From positions 1 to 15,406 of the forward strand of contig JAZUNS010000155.1 of the NCBI GenBank assembly GCA_045604285.1: a stretch of DNA of 15,406 nt. The letters are read 5' to 3'. Numbering within the stretch: position 1 is the first letter of the stretch; every line of letters begins with the position of its first letter. Below the pieces are notes generated by a model. That model did not search any database. It was given only the letters and a program-made list of their open reading frames with translations, and had not been told where the DNA came from. Made by a program: the position numbers and the translations under genes. Origin of the DNA: SIG636 sp045604285 (GTDB lineage: Bacteria; Bacillota; Clostridia; Oscillospirales; CAG-382). Below are positions 6,080-13,764 of the stretch, piece after piece.

Positions 6080-7906
6080 ATGAGAAAAGTTCTGTGTTTG
6101 TTTTTAATATCCTTAATGCTTTTGGGTACCCTTGCGTCCTGTAGCGGCACTACGCTTGAAGAGGGCGAAAAAGGCGCTATGATCAAAATGGGCGTAGCAA
6201 CTCTGCCCGATAATTTTGACCCGTCTACTTATGCAATGGATTCTGACCTTGCAAAGATATTTAACCTTGTTTACGCTACCCTCACCGCAATTAATGAGGA
6301 TGGCGAGACCGAAGGCGTTATAGCTGAAGAATGGGGCTATTTTTACGACGATATATATCTTGAAGACAAGATGTATTTTGATATGAAGGAAACCGGCTGG
6401 AGCGATGGCAGAGCTTTGTCTGCTGACGATTTCGTATATGCGTGGAAGCGCATACTCGCCCCTCAAAACAAAAGCCCTTACGCCCCCTTGCTTTACTTCA
6501 TCAAAAACGCAAAAAGCGTTAAGCACGGCGATATGACCAGTGATGACCTTGGTCTTTACGCTGTTGACGATACGAGAATAGAGATAACCTTTGAAGACGG
6601 CTACATCAACAACAATGGTGAGTCTGTAGCTAACCAGGTTGCCGAAACCGTAGCAAGCATTGCCTTTGCTCCCCTCCGTGAAGATAAGGTAGAGAGCAAT
6701 CCTGCATGGGGTAACGAGGTAAAGACTTCTAATATCCTTGCCTGCGGTCCTTTCTTCCTTCGCTCCTACAGCACGGGCGAAAACGGCACCTCCTGCGAGA
6801 TGCAGTTTGAAAGAAACAAGTATTATTTCCGCAACGATGAAGAGGAAGAGCCTCTTGACGAAGCGGTTATCCCCTACAGAATAATTTGTGAGCTTAACGA
6901 AGGCGAAGCAAACGGTGAAGACGTTGGCGTGCTTGAACAGCTTTTGGCAGATTACAACGGCGGCAAGGTTTATTATCTTTCCGAGTTTAATCCCCAGACC
7001 TACACAAGCGTTAAGACTACCGCTGCAAACAGCCTTGCAAGCTACGTTTATTACTTCAACCTCAACAACAAGCTTTTCCAGAAGGCAGAGGTTAGAAAAG
7101 CTCTCAGCATGGCAATAGACAGAAACGAAATTGCCAGAATAATGAGCTGCGGTGCAGTTGCATCCACCGGCTTCGTTCCCGAAGGCGTTTTCGGTGCATC
7201 CGAAGAAAAAACCTTCCGTTCCGAAGGTAAAAACGTATATTCCGCTTCTGCTGACGTAGAAGGCGCAAAGGCGCTTCTTAAGTCTGCCGGTGTTAAGTCC
7301 GGTAGCTTTACCATAAGCTATATCAAAAACGACGAAAACGAAGCTAACAAGCTCGTTGCAGAATACGTTGCAGGCGTTTGGAGCGATCTTGGCTTCTCCG
7401 TAACCACCAGAGGGCAGAACAGCACATTTGCTAAGAGCCTTATGTACGGCGAAACCGCAGACAACGTTGATCCCTTTGACGTTATCGCTGTTGACCTTTC
7501 CATGTGCTCCACCAACGCTTTGGCATATCTTGCACCCTTTGCTTGCGGCTTTGCAGGTGCTTCCGTGGATATAAACACTGCTGAGGACACCACCCTTGCA
7601 GATACCCACTTCACTCACTATGCAAGCGAAGCTTATGACGAGCTTGTGGCTAAGGCTGTCGGCACCTCCGACCGTGCGCAAAGAAATGACCTGCTCCACC
7701 AGATCGAAGCTCTCTTGGCAGAGGAATGCCCCGCATTTGCAGTTGTTTCCTATAAGAACTGCTATACCGCATCCTCCAAGATCTCTGATTATGAGCATAA
7801 TTACAACGGTCTTCCCAACTTTAACAGAGTAGAGCTTGAAGATTGGCGCAGCGTTAACTCTGCTATAGAAGAAGCAGAAAAGGCAGCTACCGAAGTCGCA
7901 GCTTAA
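6080..7906 (+). CDS. Oligopeptide ABC transporter substrate-binding lipoprotein
   Basis: A 608-residue extracellular lipoprotein of the SBP_bac_5 (OppA/DppA) family. The signal peptide MRKVLCLFLISLMLLGTLASC has lipobox LASC with the lipidated cysteine at 21. Hallmarks are the start of lobe I (LPDNFDPSTYA...IFNLVYATLT), the segment ETGWSDGRALSADDFVYAWKRIL seen in nearly all OppA proteins, and VRKALSMAIDRNEIA later. It would capture peptides for import. No permease or ATPase gene lies next to it, and promoter and terminator frame it alone, so it is an orphan binding protein. I chose ATG 6080, behind CGGAGG and leading into the signal peptide, over an upstream TTG at 6038. The C-terminus ends in a Glu/Ala-rich stretch. 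Confidence 0.92.
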   Translation: MRKVLCLFLISLMLLGTLASCSGTTLEEGEKGAMIKMGVATLPDNFDPSTYAMDSDLAKIFNLVYATLTAINEDGETEGVIAEEWGYFYDDIYLEDKMYFDMKETGWSDGRALSADDFVYAWKRILAPQNKSPYAPLLYFIKNAKSVKHGDMTSDDLGLYAVDDTRIEITFEDGYINNNGESVANQVAETVASIAFAPLREDKVESNPAWGNEVKTSNILACGPFFLRSYSTGENGTSCEMQFERNKYYFRNDEEEEPLDEAVIPYRIICELNEGEANGEDVGVLEQLLADYNGGKVYYLSEFNPQTYTSVKTTAANSLASYVYYFNLNNKLFQKAEVRKALSMAIDRNEIARIMSCGAVASTGFVPEGVFGASEEKTFRSEGKNVYSASADVEGAKALLKSAGVKSGSFTISYIKNDENEANKLVAEYVAGVWSDLGFSVTTRGQNSTFAKSLMYGETADNVDPFDVIAVDLSMCSTNALAYLAPFACGFAGASVDINTAEDTTLADTHFTHYASEAYDELVAKAVGTSDRAQRNDLLHQIEALLAEECPAFAVVSYKNCYTASSKISDYEHNYNGLPNFNRVELEDWRSVNSAIEEAEKAATEVAA

Positions 7907-7922
7907 TCGGATAAAAAATATC

Positions 7923-7957
7923 ATGCCTCCCGTTTTATTGCGGGAGGCATTCTTTTA
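7923..7957. terminator. Bidirectional intrinsic terminator
   Basis: ATGCCTCCCG (7923-7932) and CGGGAGGCAT (7941-7950) form a perfect 10-bp stem with an 8-nt loop. TCTTTT follows on plus and GATATTTTTT on minus. It sits between two convergent genes (stops at 7906 and 7971) and should end both transcripts. Confidence 0.9.
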
Positions 7958-7970
7958 CTAAAAGAGCTAT

Positions 7971-8717
7971 TTATATGGGCTTTATATACCTTGCCGCCGA
8001 ATAGCCCGTAACACCGCCTCGATTAACTCTGTACCAATCGCCTTCTCTGCCCAGCAGGGTAAGGGTGCTGCCGTTGGGCGCCTGCCCGATAACGGCGGAA
8101 TTAATGTCGGGCGACTCCCTTATATTAAGCCTTCCGCCGCCCGTGGTAACAATCCCCGTCTCACGGGCTTCTCCGTTATCCGGGGAGATAAACGGAACGT
8201 TTAAAAACTCAGCAACCGACCTTGCCGCCTCTCTGGCAATGTTGTCAAGGTTTGCACGTATCCACTCGGCGTCCTCGCTGTTGTCGTGGTATCCTATCTC
8301 CGCCAAAATTGCCGGCGCACGGGTACTTCTAAGCTCTAAAAAGCTTGTGTTGGGCACGGTTCTTACCGTGCCGGGATAAATGCTTCTTAAGTTCTCTGCA
8401 AGTATCTCTGCTGCCGCTTTCCCCATGGGACTGTCACGGTAATAATATACGTCAATCCCTCTTACGTTTCCGGCGTTTCCCGCACCTGCCGCATTGGTAT
8501 GTAACGCCAAATGCAGTCCGTAATCTCCGCTGTTGGATGCGGCAACCGAATCACTCACACGCCCGCTCGGATCGTTTCTGGAAAAGCCTATCCCCGATGC
8601 GTTAAGGTAGGGTTCGATTCTGTCTGCCACCAGGTTCATATAATATTCTTCGTTGCCCACCCCGTCATAGTATTGATTGTATTCCTGGGTGGACGGACTT
8701 AAAAACACGTTAGCCAT
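7971..8717 (-). CDS. N-acetylmuramoyl-L-alanine amidase, Amidase_3 plus SH3b
   Basis: A 248-residue peptidoglycan amidase that would cut the bond between MurNAc and L-Ala, leaving glycan strands without stem peptides. Residues 1-160 are an Amidase_3 domain: the metal-site Glu at E23/E24 (GNEEYYMNLVAD), metal His H73 (LALHTNA) and catalytic Glu E140 (AEIGYHDN). The canonical first metal ligand in DPGHGG is missing; this protein reads FLSPSTQEYN at 5-14, as in a clostridial subgroup of the family. Residues 186-248 are an SH3b wall-binding domain (RLNIRESP, VIGQAPNGS, VTGYSAARYI). There is no signal peptide, so it may be freed on mother-cell lysis or be an endolysin. ATG 8717 is set by GGGAGG. 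Confidence 0.88.
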   Translation of the reverse strand: MANVFLSPSTQEYNQYYDGVGNEEYYMNLVADRIEPYLNASGIGFSRNDPSGRVSDSVAASNSGDYGLHLALHTNAAGAGNAGNVRGIDVYYYRDSPMGKAAAEILAENLRSIYPGTVRTVPNTSFLELRSTRAPAILAEIGYHDNSEDAEWIRANLDNIAREAARSVAEFLNVPFISPDNGEARETGIVTTGGGRLNIRESPDINSAVIGQAPNGSTLTLLGREGDWYRVNRGGVTGYSAARYIKPI

Positions 8718-8738
8718 AAAAAACCTCCCTTTTATATC

Positions 8739-8746
8739 AGTGTATG
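8739..8746 (-). promoter_or_regulatory. Possible sigma-E-like -10 box of the amidase gene
   Basis: On the minus strand CATACACT resembles the sporulation sigma-E -10 consensus CATACAMT at seven to eight positions. RNA would start close to the ribosome site at 8724-8729. A matching -35 is poor (GTCAA further upstream), so this is a weak call. No good sigma-A promoter is seen for this gene. Confidence 0.25.
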
Positions 8747-8760
8747 CAGCCCTAAATTTG

Positions 8761-8789
8761 TTGACATAAAAAGTAGAATATGTTATACT
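8761..8789 (+). promoter_or_regulatory. Consensus sigma-A promoter of the GHL10 pair
   Basis: Perfect -35 TTGACA (8761-8766), 17-bp spacer, TATACT (8784-8789) preceded by TG-type extension. This is the strongest promoter match in the window and leaves a leader of about 43 nt before ATG 8839. Confidence 0.88.
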
Positions 8790-8838
8790 AAAACTTAATA
8801 AAGCGGTATTTTAATGACTGCAGAAAAGAGGATACGTT

Positions 8839-10413
8839 ATGAAGAAAATTCTTTGCTTGCTTTTGGCTATGACCATGCTTTTCGCAGTAGCTTGCGGCGG
8901 CGATCAAGGCGGTAACGAGCCTGCAGATGACAGCTCCGCAGCGTCTATCGGCGAAGGTCAAAACAATTCCGGCACAAACAGCCAAACCCAGCAAACCATT
9001 GTTGTTCCCGATATAAAGGGTATGTCTGCCGCAGAAGCTGAAAAAGCTTTGAAGGATGTAGGCTTTGACGTAAAAGTACGTGAGAAGAATTATGATGATA
9101 TTCCCAAGGGCGAAGTGGCAGAAATAGACCTTACCGTAGGCGAAAGCTATGATTACGGCACCACCTGCTTCCTTTTCGTCTCCGGTGGTAAAACCGCTGC
9201 AGCCAAGGCTTTGGAATACGATCAAAGCGATTTGGTAGAGATCCGCACCAAGCGCACTCAGGGCGAAAACAGCGATTATCAGCCCATAAACTACGAATTT
9301 GTTAAGGCAGTTTGGCTTTCTCAGTTCGATATGCAGGACGTATACAGCAACGGCAGTATGCAACGTACCGAGGCAGAGTTTACCGAAAAGGTTAAGCTTA
9401 TCTTCAAGGGCCTTAAGGATATAGGCTTTAACACTCTGTTCGTTCAGCTCCGTCCCAACGGCGACAGTATGTATCCCTCCGAATACTATTGTCCCTCCAG
9501 ATACGTTGTGGGTATGTACGGCCTTGATTTTGCCTATGACCCCCTTGAAATAATGATTGAAGAAGCCCACGCTCTCGGCCTCAGCATCCACGGTTGGATA
9601 AACCCCCTCCGTTGTATGGATCCTTCCGCAATCAACCTTATCAACGTTAGCTACGGCCTCCGCCAGTTCGAGCGTGAGCATATGAACGACTACGTTATTA
9701 AGTTTGACGGCCTTCTTTACCTTAACCCCGGCCGTGAAGAAGTTCGCCAGCTTATAATCAACGGTGCCGCAGAAATCGTAAGATATTACGATATAGACGG
9801 TATACATATCGATGACTATTTCTATCCCAGCGGCATGGGCTTTGACCACGATAAGGAATCCTTCCTTGCTCAGACCACGTTTACCGACCAAACTTATTTC
9901 CGCAGAGACAGCCTTAACCGTTTGGTAAGCGGTATTTATTCCGCTGTTAAGGCAGAAAACCCCAAGGTTCTCTTCGGCGTATCTCCCGCAGGCCAGCCCT
10001 CCGCAGTAAGAGGTGCCTATGCAGATATCGATACCTGGCTTTCCACCGAAGGCTATCTTGATTACATCATGCCTCAGCTTTATTGGGGCCTGGAGCATAG
10101 CTCCGGTGCTTTCGATAAGCTTTATATAAACTGGAACAATCTTATAAAGATCGACAGCATCAGATTCATCCCCGGCATGACCCTTTCCAACGCTGCCGGA
10201 GGCACAACTAACGAATGGATAAGAAATAAGGACGTTTTGAAGCGCTGCATAGAATTTGCCAGCGATTTTGAAAACTTCCACGGCTTCTCTCTGTTCTCCT
10301 CCGCTAACGTGGTAGGCCACAGCAATGGCGTTCGCGTGCCCTCCACCCAGGAAGAGATAGATAACCTGTTTGACTTTGTAAGCGACAGGAAAGATACTCC
10401 CTTAGGTAACTAA
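8839..10413 (+). CDS. PASTA plus GHL10 glycosidase lipoprotein, copy 1
   Basis: A 524-residue surface lipoprotein. The signal peptide ends at AVAC with cysteine 19, followed by a Gly/Ser/Asp linker to about 50. Residues 53-117 are a PASTA domain (VVPDIKGMSAAEAEKALKD...), which in other proteins binds peptidoglycan. Residues 154-515 are a glycosyl hydrolase-like 10 domain (PF02638, COG1649): FNTLFVQLRPNGDSMYPSEY (197-216), IHGWINPLR, and the acidic core DIDGIHIDDYFYP (318-330). E. coli DigH, of this family, hydrolyses denuded peptidoglycan glycan strands; a similar role is inferred here. It is separated by 5 bp from a paralogue downstream and shares its promoter. The gene for an amidase diverges from it. 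Confidence 0.87.
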   Translation: MKKILCLLLAMTMLFAVACGGDQGGNEPADDSSAASIGEGQNNSGTNSQTQQTIVVPDIKGMSAAEAEKALKDVGFDVKVREKNYDDIPKGEVAEIDLTVGESYDYGTTCFLFVSGGKTAAAKALEYDQSDLVEIRTKRTQGENSDYQPINYEFVKAVWLSQFDMQDVYSNGSMQRTEAEFTEKVKLIFKGLKDIGFNTLFVQLRPNGDSMYPSEYYCPSRYVVGMYGLDFAYDPLEIMIEEAHALGLSIHGWINPLRCMDPSAINLINVSYGLRQFEREHMNDYVIKFDGLLYLNPGREEVRQLIINGAAEIVRYYDIDGIHIDDYFYPSGMGFDHDKESFLAQTTFTDQTYFRRDSLNRLVSGIYSAVKAENPKVLFGVSPAGQPSAVRGAYADIDTWLSTEGYLDYIMPQLYWGLEHSSGAFDKLYINWNNLIKIDSIRFIPGMTLSNAAGGTTNEWIRNKDVLKRCIEFASDFENFHGFSLFSSANVVGHSNGVRVPSTQEEIDNLFDFVSDRKDTPLGN

Positions 10414-10418
10414 TCAAT

Positions 10419-12038
10419 ATGAAAAAATTTTTATCAATACTTTTGGCAGGCATAATGCTTTTATGTCTTGGCGCTTGCAACGGCGGTGGGGAGGAATCGT
10501 CTGCCCCCGCCCCCGAAAGCTCTGAGGAATCCGTGGCAGAGGTACTGCCCGACGTTAAAGGCAAAAGCAGCGCCGACGCCCTAAAGGCAATAACTGATGC
10601 AGGCTATACCAACGTAAAGACCGTCCTTTGCCATAAAGAAGGCAGCTCTAAGGACACGGTGGTAGCTCAAAGCAAAACCCCCGGCGCTGTTTATGAAAAG
10701 GATGCAGTAATAATCCTTCAAGTAAGCAACGGTCTTACAGCTGCAGAAACAGCCTCTTCTGCCGTAGTTGACCCCCTTCTCGAAACCAGAGAAGAGCTTC
10801 AGCAGGGCGCAAATTCCGACTATAAGCCCCTAAACTACGATAATATGAAAGCTATGTGGCTTTCACAATTGGACCTTATTCCCGTTTATTACGATTATGA
10901 AGCGGGCACCCAACGTACCGAGGATGATTTTACCGCAAAAATAGACGTTATCATGAAAAATATCAGCGATAGCGGCTTTAATACGGTGGTTGTTCAGGTG
11001 CATCCCGACGGAGATTCTATGTATCTTTCCAAGCTTTATCCTTGGAGCGATTATCTCAACGGCAACGGCAACCGTGATGCAAACCAAGAGCTTAAGGATA
11101 GCGACGAAAGCAAGGTTACCGCAACCACCTACGGCAACACCTCCCTCTACGATCTTATGCCCATTATGATCGACGCCGCCCATAAATATAATCTTTCCTT
11201 CCAGGCGTGGATAAACCCCATGCGTGCCTGCGCCATAGAGGAGATGCAGTATATTAACGACAGCTATTTAATTAAACAGTGGGCAAACGACCCTGAAAAA
11301 TCCCAAACCTATCTGTTTAAAACAACCCGCCGTGTTTATCTCAACCCCGCGTATCAAGAGGTAAGGGATTATATAACCGACGTGGCAGTTGAAATATGCC
11401 GTTATTATGACGTAGACGGCGTCCACATGGATGACTATTTCTATCCCAGCGGCGATGTCTCCTACGATGCTTCGGCTTTTGCAGAGCAAAGCGAGTTTAG
11501 CGCAGTAATAGATTTTCGTAAGCATAACGTAAACCTGCTTGTAAAGCAGATTTACGATGCAGTTAAGGCAGAAAACAAGGATATGCTTTTCGGCATTTCT
11601 CCCGCAGGCAATATTTCTACAAATATGAACACTTTGGGCGCAGACGTTAAGGCGTGGTGTTCTCAGGTTGGCTATGTTGATTATATCTGCCCTCAGATCT
11701 ATTTCGGCCTTGAACACGCCACGGTACCCTTCGATAAGCTTTCGCAACAGTGGATAGATATGAACACCGAAGACGCAGTTGATATGGTCCTCGGCCTTAC
11801 CCTTCACAAAATAGGTAAAACCGATACCTACGCCGGCTCCGGTAAGCTGGAGTGGACCGAAAACAGCGATATTCTTAAGCGCTCTTACCAATGGATTGAA
11901 GAGAACATTAATAACGTTGACGGCTTTTGTATGTTTTCATATCAGTATATGTTCGACCCCGTAACGGGCGAGCCTGTTGATTATACAAAAACCGAGGTAG
12001 AAGGTTTCCTTCCCGTAATGCAAGGAATAACTTGGTAA
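10419..12038 (+). CDS. PASTA plus GHL10 glycosidase lipoprotein, copy 2
   Basis: A 539-residue paralogue of the preceding gene with the same architecture: lipobox LGAC (cysteine 20), acidic Ser/Pro linker, PASTA at 41-104 (VLPDVKGKSSADALKAITD), then GHL10 from about 142. The acidic core is kept (DVDGVHMDDYFYP, 331-343), as are WINPMR and QIYFGLEH. Differences: the conserved Arg of the VQxRPxGD motif (R205 in copy 1) is His 195 here, and there is an insertion at about 213-237. It starts 5 bp after copy 1 with only a poor ribosome site (AGGTAAC), so it probably depends on translation of copy 1. The pair is a tandem duplication that has since diverged; substrate shift is possible. Confidence 0.86.
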   Translation: MKKFLSILLAGIMLLCLGACNGGGEESSAPAPESSEESVAEVLPDVKGKSSADALKAITDAGYTNVKTVLCHKEGSSKDTVVAQSKTPGAVYEKDAVIILQVSNGLTAAETASSAVVDPLLETREELQQGANSDYKPLNYDNMKAMWLSQLDLIPVYYDYEAGTQRTEDDFTAKIDVIMKNISDSGFNTVVVQVHPDGDSMYLSKLYPWSDYLNGNGNRDANQELKDSDESKVTATTYGNTSLYDLMPIMIDAAHKYNLSFQAWINPMRACAIEEMQYINDSYLIKQWANDPEKSQTYLFKTTRRVYLNPAYQEVRDYITDVAVEICRYYDVDGVHMDDYFYPSGDVSYDASAFAEQSEFSAVIDFRKHNVNLLVKQIYDAVKAENKDMLFGISPAGNISTNMNTLGADVKAWCSQVGYVDYICPQIYFGLEHATVPFDKLSQQWIDMNTEDAVDMVLGLTLHKIGKTDTYAGSGKLEWTENSDILKRSYQWIEENINNVDGFCMFSYQYMFDPVTGEPVDYTKTEVEGFLPVMQGITW

Positions 12039-12049
12039 CAACATAAAAA

Positions 12050-12080
12050 GCACCGAAAGCAAAAGGCTTTCGTTGCTTTT
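12050..12080 (+). terminator. Intrinsic terminator of the GHL10 pair
   Basis: GCACCGAAAGC (12050-12060) and GCTTTCGTTGC (12066-12076) form an 11-bp stem with one mismatch and a 5-nt loop, followed by TTTT. It lies 11 bp past the stop codon. Confidence 0.75.
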
Positions 12081-12084
12081 AGAC

Positions 12085-12142
12085 CGCTGACTTTTATCTT
12101 TGTCAGCGCTCTGAAGGAAGAACCTTGGTTCTTCCTTCTTTA
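12085..12142. terminator. Two further hairpins between convergent genes
   Basis: CGCTGAC (12085-12091) pairs with GTCAGCG (12102-12108). Next to it GAAGGAAGAACC (12113-12124) pairs perfectly over 12 bp with GGTTCTTCCTTC (12127-12138) and is followed by TTTACTG on plus. The second stem starts 8 bp past the minus-strand stop at 12146, so it may also stop the dockerin transcript, although no U-run follows on that strand. Confidence 0.6.
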
Positions 12143-12145
12143 CTG

Positions 12146-13357
12146 TTATTTCTTAAATTTGTAGTATCTTATTCTGTATTTTGCCAAATCTGCTACCTTT
12201 ACGGTTCCGTTTTCCATGGCGGATTTTAAATTCTCACTCTCAAATCCGTCATAGTACATCACCGTGAAGTCATCTATGGACTTGTTTATAACGTAATAGT
12301 CGTACTTATCGTCAGAGTAAAACTTTTCTGCGGTAGCAGTAGGCATTTCAGGAGTTGCTACGTAAATGGTCATAACTTTTGGCTTGATTACCTCTCTTCT
12401 GCAAAAAACGTTGGCAAACAATGCGTCTTCAATAGTTGCTCTGCCGGCATCCAAGGCATCCAAATAAGGCTCTGTAGAGCCGTTCCCGTAGGTTACGGTT
12501 ATCGCCTCTGCAGCATATCCGTCAATGTAATAGTTGTAATACTCATCGCTGTAAAAATCGTTCCTGCCGCCGTTATATGCGCTGTAGGGCAGGGAAAGCT
12601 CAATAACCGCCCAGGGCTTAACTTGCTTGTAATAGTCAATGCCAAAGTGGTCCAACATGGGCATCCAGTTTTCGTTATCTTCAATAAACTCTTCCAACGA
12701 TGCTTCGCTTCCGTCCTCATACATAATTCTTATGCCTTTAGAAATAGAAGTGGGCAAAAAGTATTCGTTCTTTTTGTCTTCATAGAACTTTTCAGGCTCG
12801 TTCTTATAGTCACCTTCAAGTACATTTATGCCGACGATCTTCGGTACTTTTCTTATTCTTTCAAAGCCAATGCCGCAGATTCTTAAATCAGAAATAGTGC
12901 ATCTGCCTTCGGCCAAGGCACGCCTAAAGGGTTCGCTGCTGCCGTCGGAATAATACACGGTCATATCATAGCTTTGTATCACGGCAAAGGTGTAAATGTA
13001 CTTGTCGTCCTCGTAAAACTCTTCAATCGCCTCAGCAAAAGCGTCGCTGTCAATAGAAATGCGGCTAACCCATTTAACGCCTGCATCGTGCTTTAAAATG
13101 CGGGCTGCATCCAAAGAGTTAACAACCCCGTCCCCGTTGCAGTCTGCCGCAACCAGCTCTTCCAAATCAAAGTCACGCATAAAGCTGTCATATTTTAAAA
13201 TAACGGCGGCGTCCAAATTGTCAACCTCACCGTCATTGTTAACGTCGCCCAAATTAATTTGCGGCGACTCGGCAGCGCTTAGGGGTACTGTGGCATAAAG
13301 GGTTAAAAAGGTCATAAAAGCAAGTAATGCGGCAAGTAATCTTCGGCTGTTTTTCAT
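12146..13357 (-). CDS. Secreted dockerin protein with four internal repeats
   Basis: A 403-residue exported protein. The signal peptide (1-28, MKNSRRLLAALLAFMTFLTL then ATVPLSA) is followed at 37-56 and 71-90 by two type I dockerin repeats, GDVNNDGEVDNLDAAVILKY and ADCNGDGVVNSLDAARILKH, each a calcium-binding EF-hand-like loop. Dockerins bind cohesins and anchor enzymes to cellulosome-type scaffolds; without a cohesin partner here the target is unknown. The rest holds four imperfect repeats of about 77 residues starting at 114, 191, 268 and 346, each opening with FY(E/S)D(D/E)K(Y)xY and carrying a YxDGS turn. No catalytic motif is seen. ATG 13357, after AAGGAGG, is chosen over an in-frame ATG at 13399 because it starts the signal peptide. 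Confidence 0.78.
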   Translation of the reverse strand: MKNSRRLLAALLAFMTFLTLYATVPLSAAESPQINLGDVNNDGEVDNLDAAVILKYDSFMRDFDLEELVAADCNGDGVVNSLDAARILKHDAGVKWVSRISIDSDAFAEAIEEFYEDDKYIYTFAVIQSYDMTVYYSDGSSEPFRRALAEGRCTISDLRICGIGFERIRKVPKIVGINVLEGDYKNEPEKFYEDKKNEYFLPTSISKGIRIMYEDGSEASLEEFIEDNENWMPMLDHFGIDYYKQVKPWAVIELSLPYSAYNGGRNDFYSDEYYNYYIDGYAAEAITVTYGNGSTEPYLDALDAGRATIEDALFANVFCRREVIKPKVMTIYVATPEMPTATAEKFYSDDKYDYYVINKSIDDFTVMYYDGFESENLKSAMENGTVKVADLAKYRIRYYKFKK

Positions 13358-13435
13358 TTGTAACGCCTCCTTTATATGTGAAATAATTATTCGGCACAAT
13401 TGTTAAAAACGGGTAACAAAATATACCTTCAATTA

Positions 13436-13464
13436 ATTTTAACACACGCATTGGTAAAAATCAA
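13436..13464 (-). promoter_or_regulatory. Sigma-A promoter of the dockerin gene
   Basis: On the minus strand TTGATT (13459-13464), 17-bp spacer, TAAAAT (13436-13441). The leader is about 72 nt. The -35 box is one base away from the terminator stem of the upstream coat operon. Confidence 0.65.
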
Positions 13465-13465
13465 T

Positions 13466-13491
13466 AGGGAAGAAGCAAAAACTTCTTCCCT
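13466..13491 (-). terminator. Intrinsic terminator of the spore coat operon
   Basis: AGGGAAGAAG (13466-13475) pairs perfectly over 10 bp with CTTCTTCCCT (13482-13491), 6-nt loop. On the minus strand the stem is followed by ATTGATTTTTACC, whose T-rich part also forms the next promoter's -35. Confidence 0.75.
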
Positions 13492-13506
13492 GTTTGTGCG
13501 TTTTGC

Positions 13507-13752
13507 TTACTGACAGCAAAATTTATTAGCGGTCTGCTCTATTTGCGCCTGAGGTGCGGGGGTGTTTTGATACCAGCCCTTTTGGCTCATTTTGTTATAT
13601 ATCTCGTTTTGAATCTGCAGCGCCTCGTCAAGGGCGTTGCTGAAAGCACCGTGCACGTTTCCGGTGGAGGACTCAATCGCCCCGTGAAGGTACAAGTCAC
13701 AAGTGCCTTTTACTGCGTACAGCATGGTTTCCATAAGCTTTTTGTCATCCAT
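13507..13752 (-). CDS. Coat_F family spore coat protein
   Basis: An 81-residue helical protein. The stretch CDLYLHGAIESSTGNVHGAF followed by ALDEALQIQNEIYNKMSQKG and a W-Y-x-N tail is the core of the Coat_F (PF07875) domain of Bacillus CotF-like coat proteins, so it likely sits in the spore coat. It ends in FCCQ; the paired cysteines could crosslink. ATG 13752 is chosen over TTG 13758 because GGAG at 13761-13764 then has an 8-nt spacer. The gene follows the upstream small gene by 12 bp and the ribosome site overlaps that gene's stop (TAAGGAG), so they are co-translated. It marks the host as a spore former. Confidence 0.88.
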   Translation of the reverse strand: MDDKKLMETMLYAVKGTCDLYLHGAIESSTGNVHGAFSNALDEALQIQNEIYNKMSQKGWYQNTPAPQAQIEQTANKFCCQ

Positions 13753-13764
13753 AGCCAAATCTCC

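Noticed and set aside
6113..7924. 603-residue open frame antisense to the peptide-binding protein
   Set aside because: It is a shadow of a strongly coded plus-strand gene with signal peptide, promoter and terminator. The antisense protein has no recognisable domain or credible start.
8788..10320. 510-residue open frame antisense to GHL10 copy 1
   Set aside because: Same cause: codon bias of the real gene leaves few stops on the other strand. The frame also covers the consensus promoter of the real gene.
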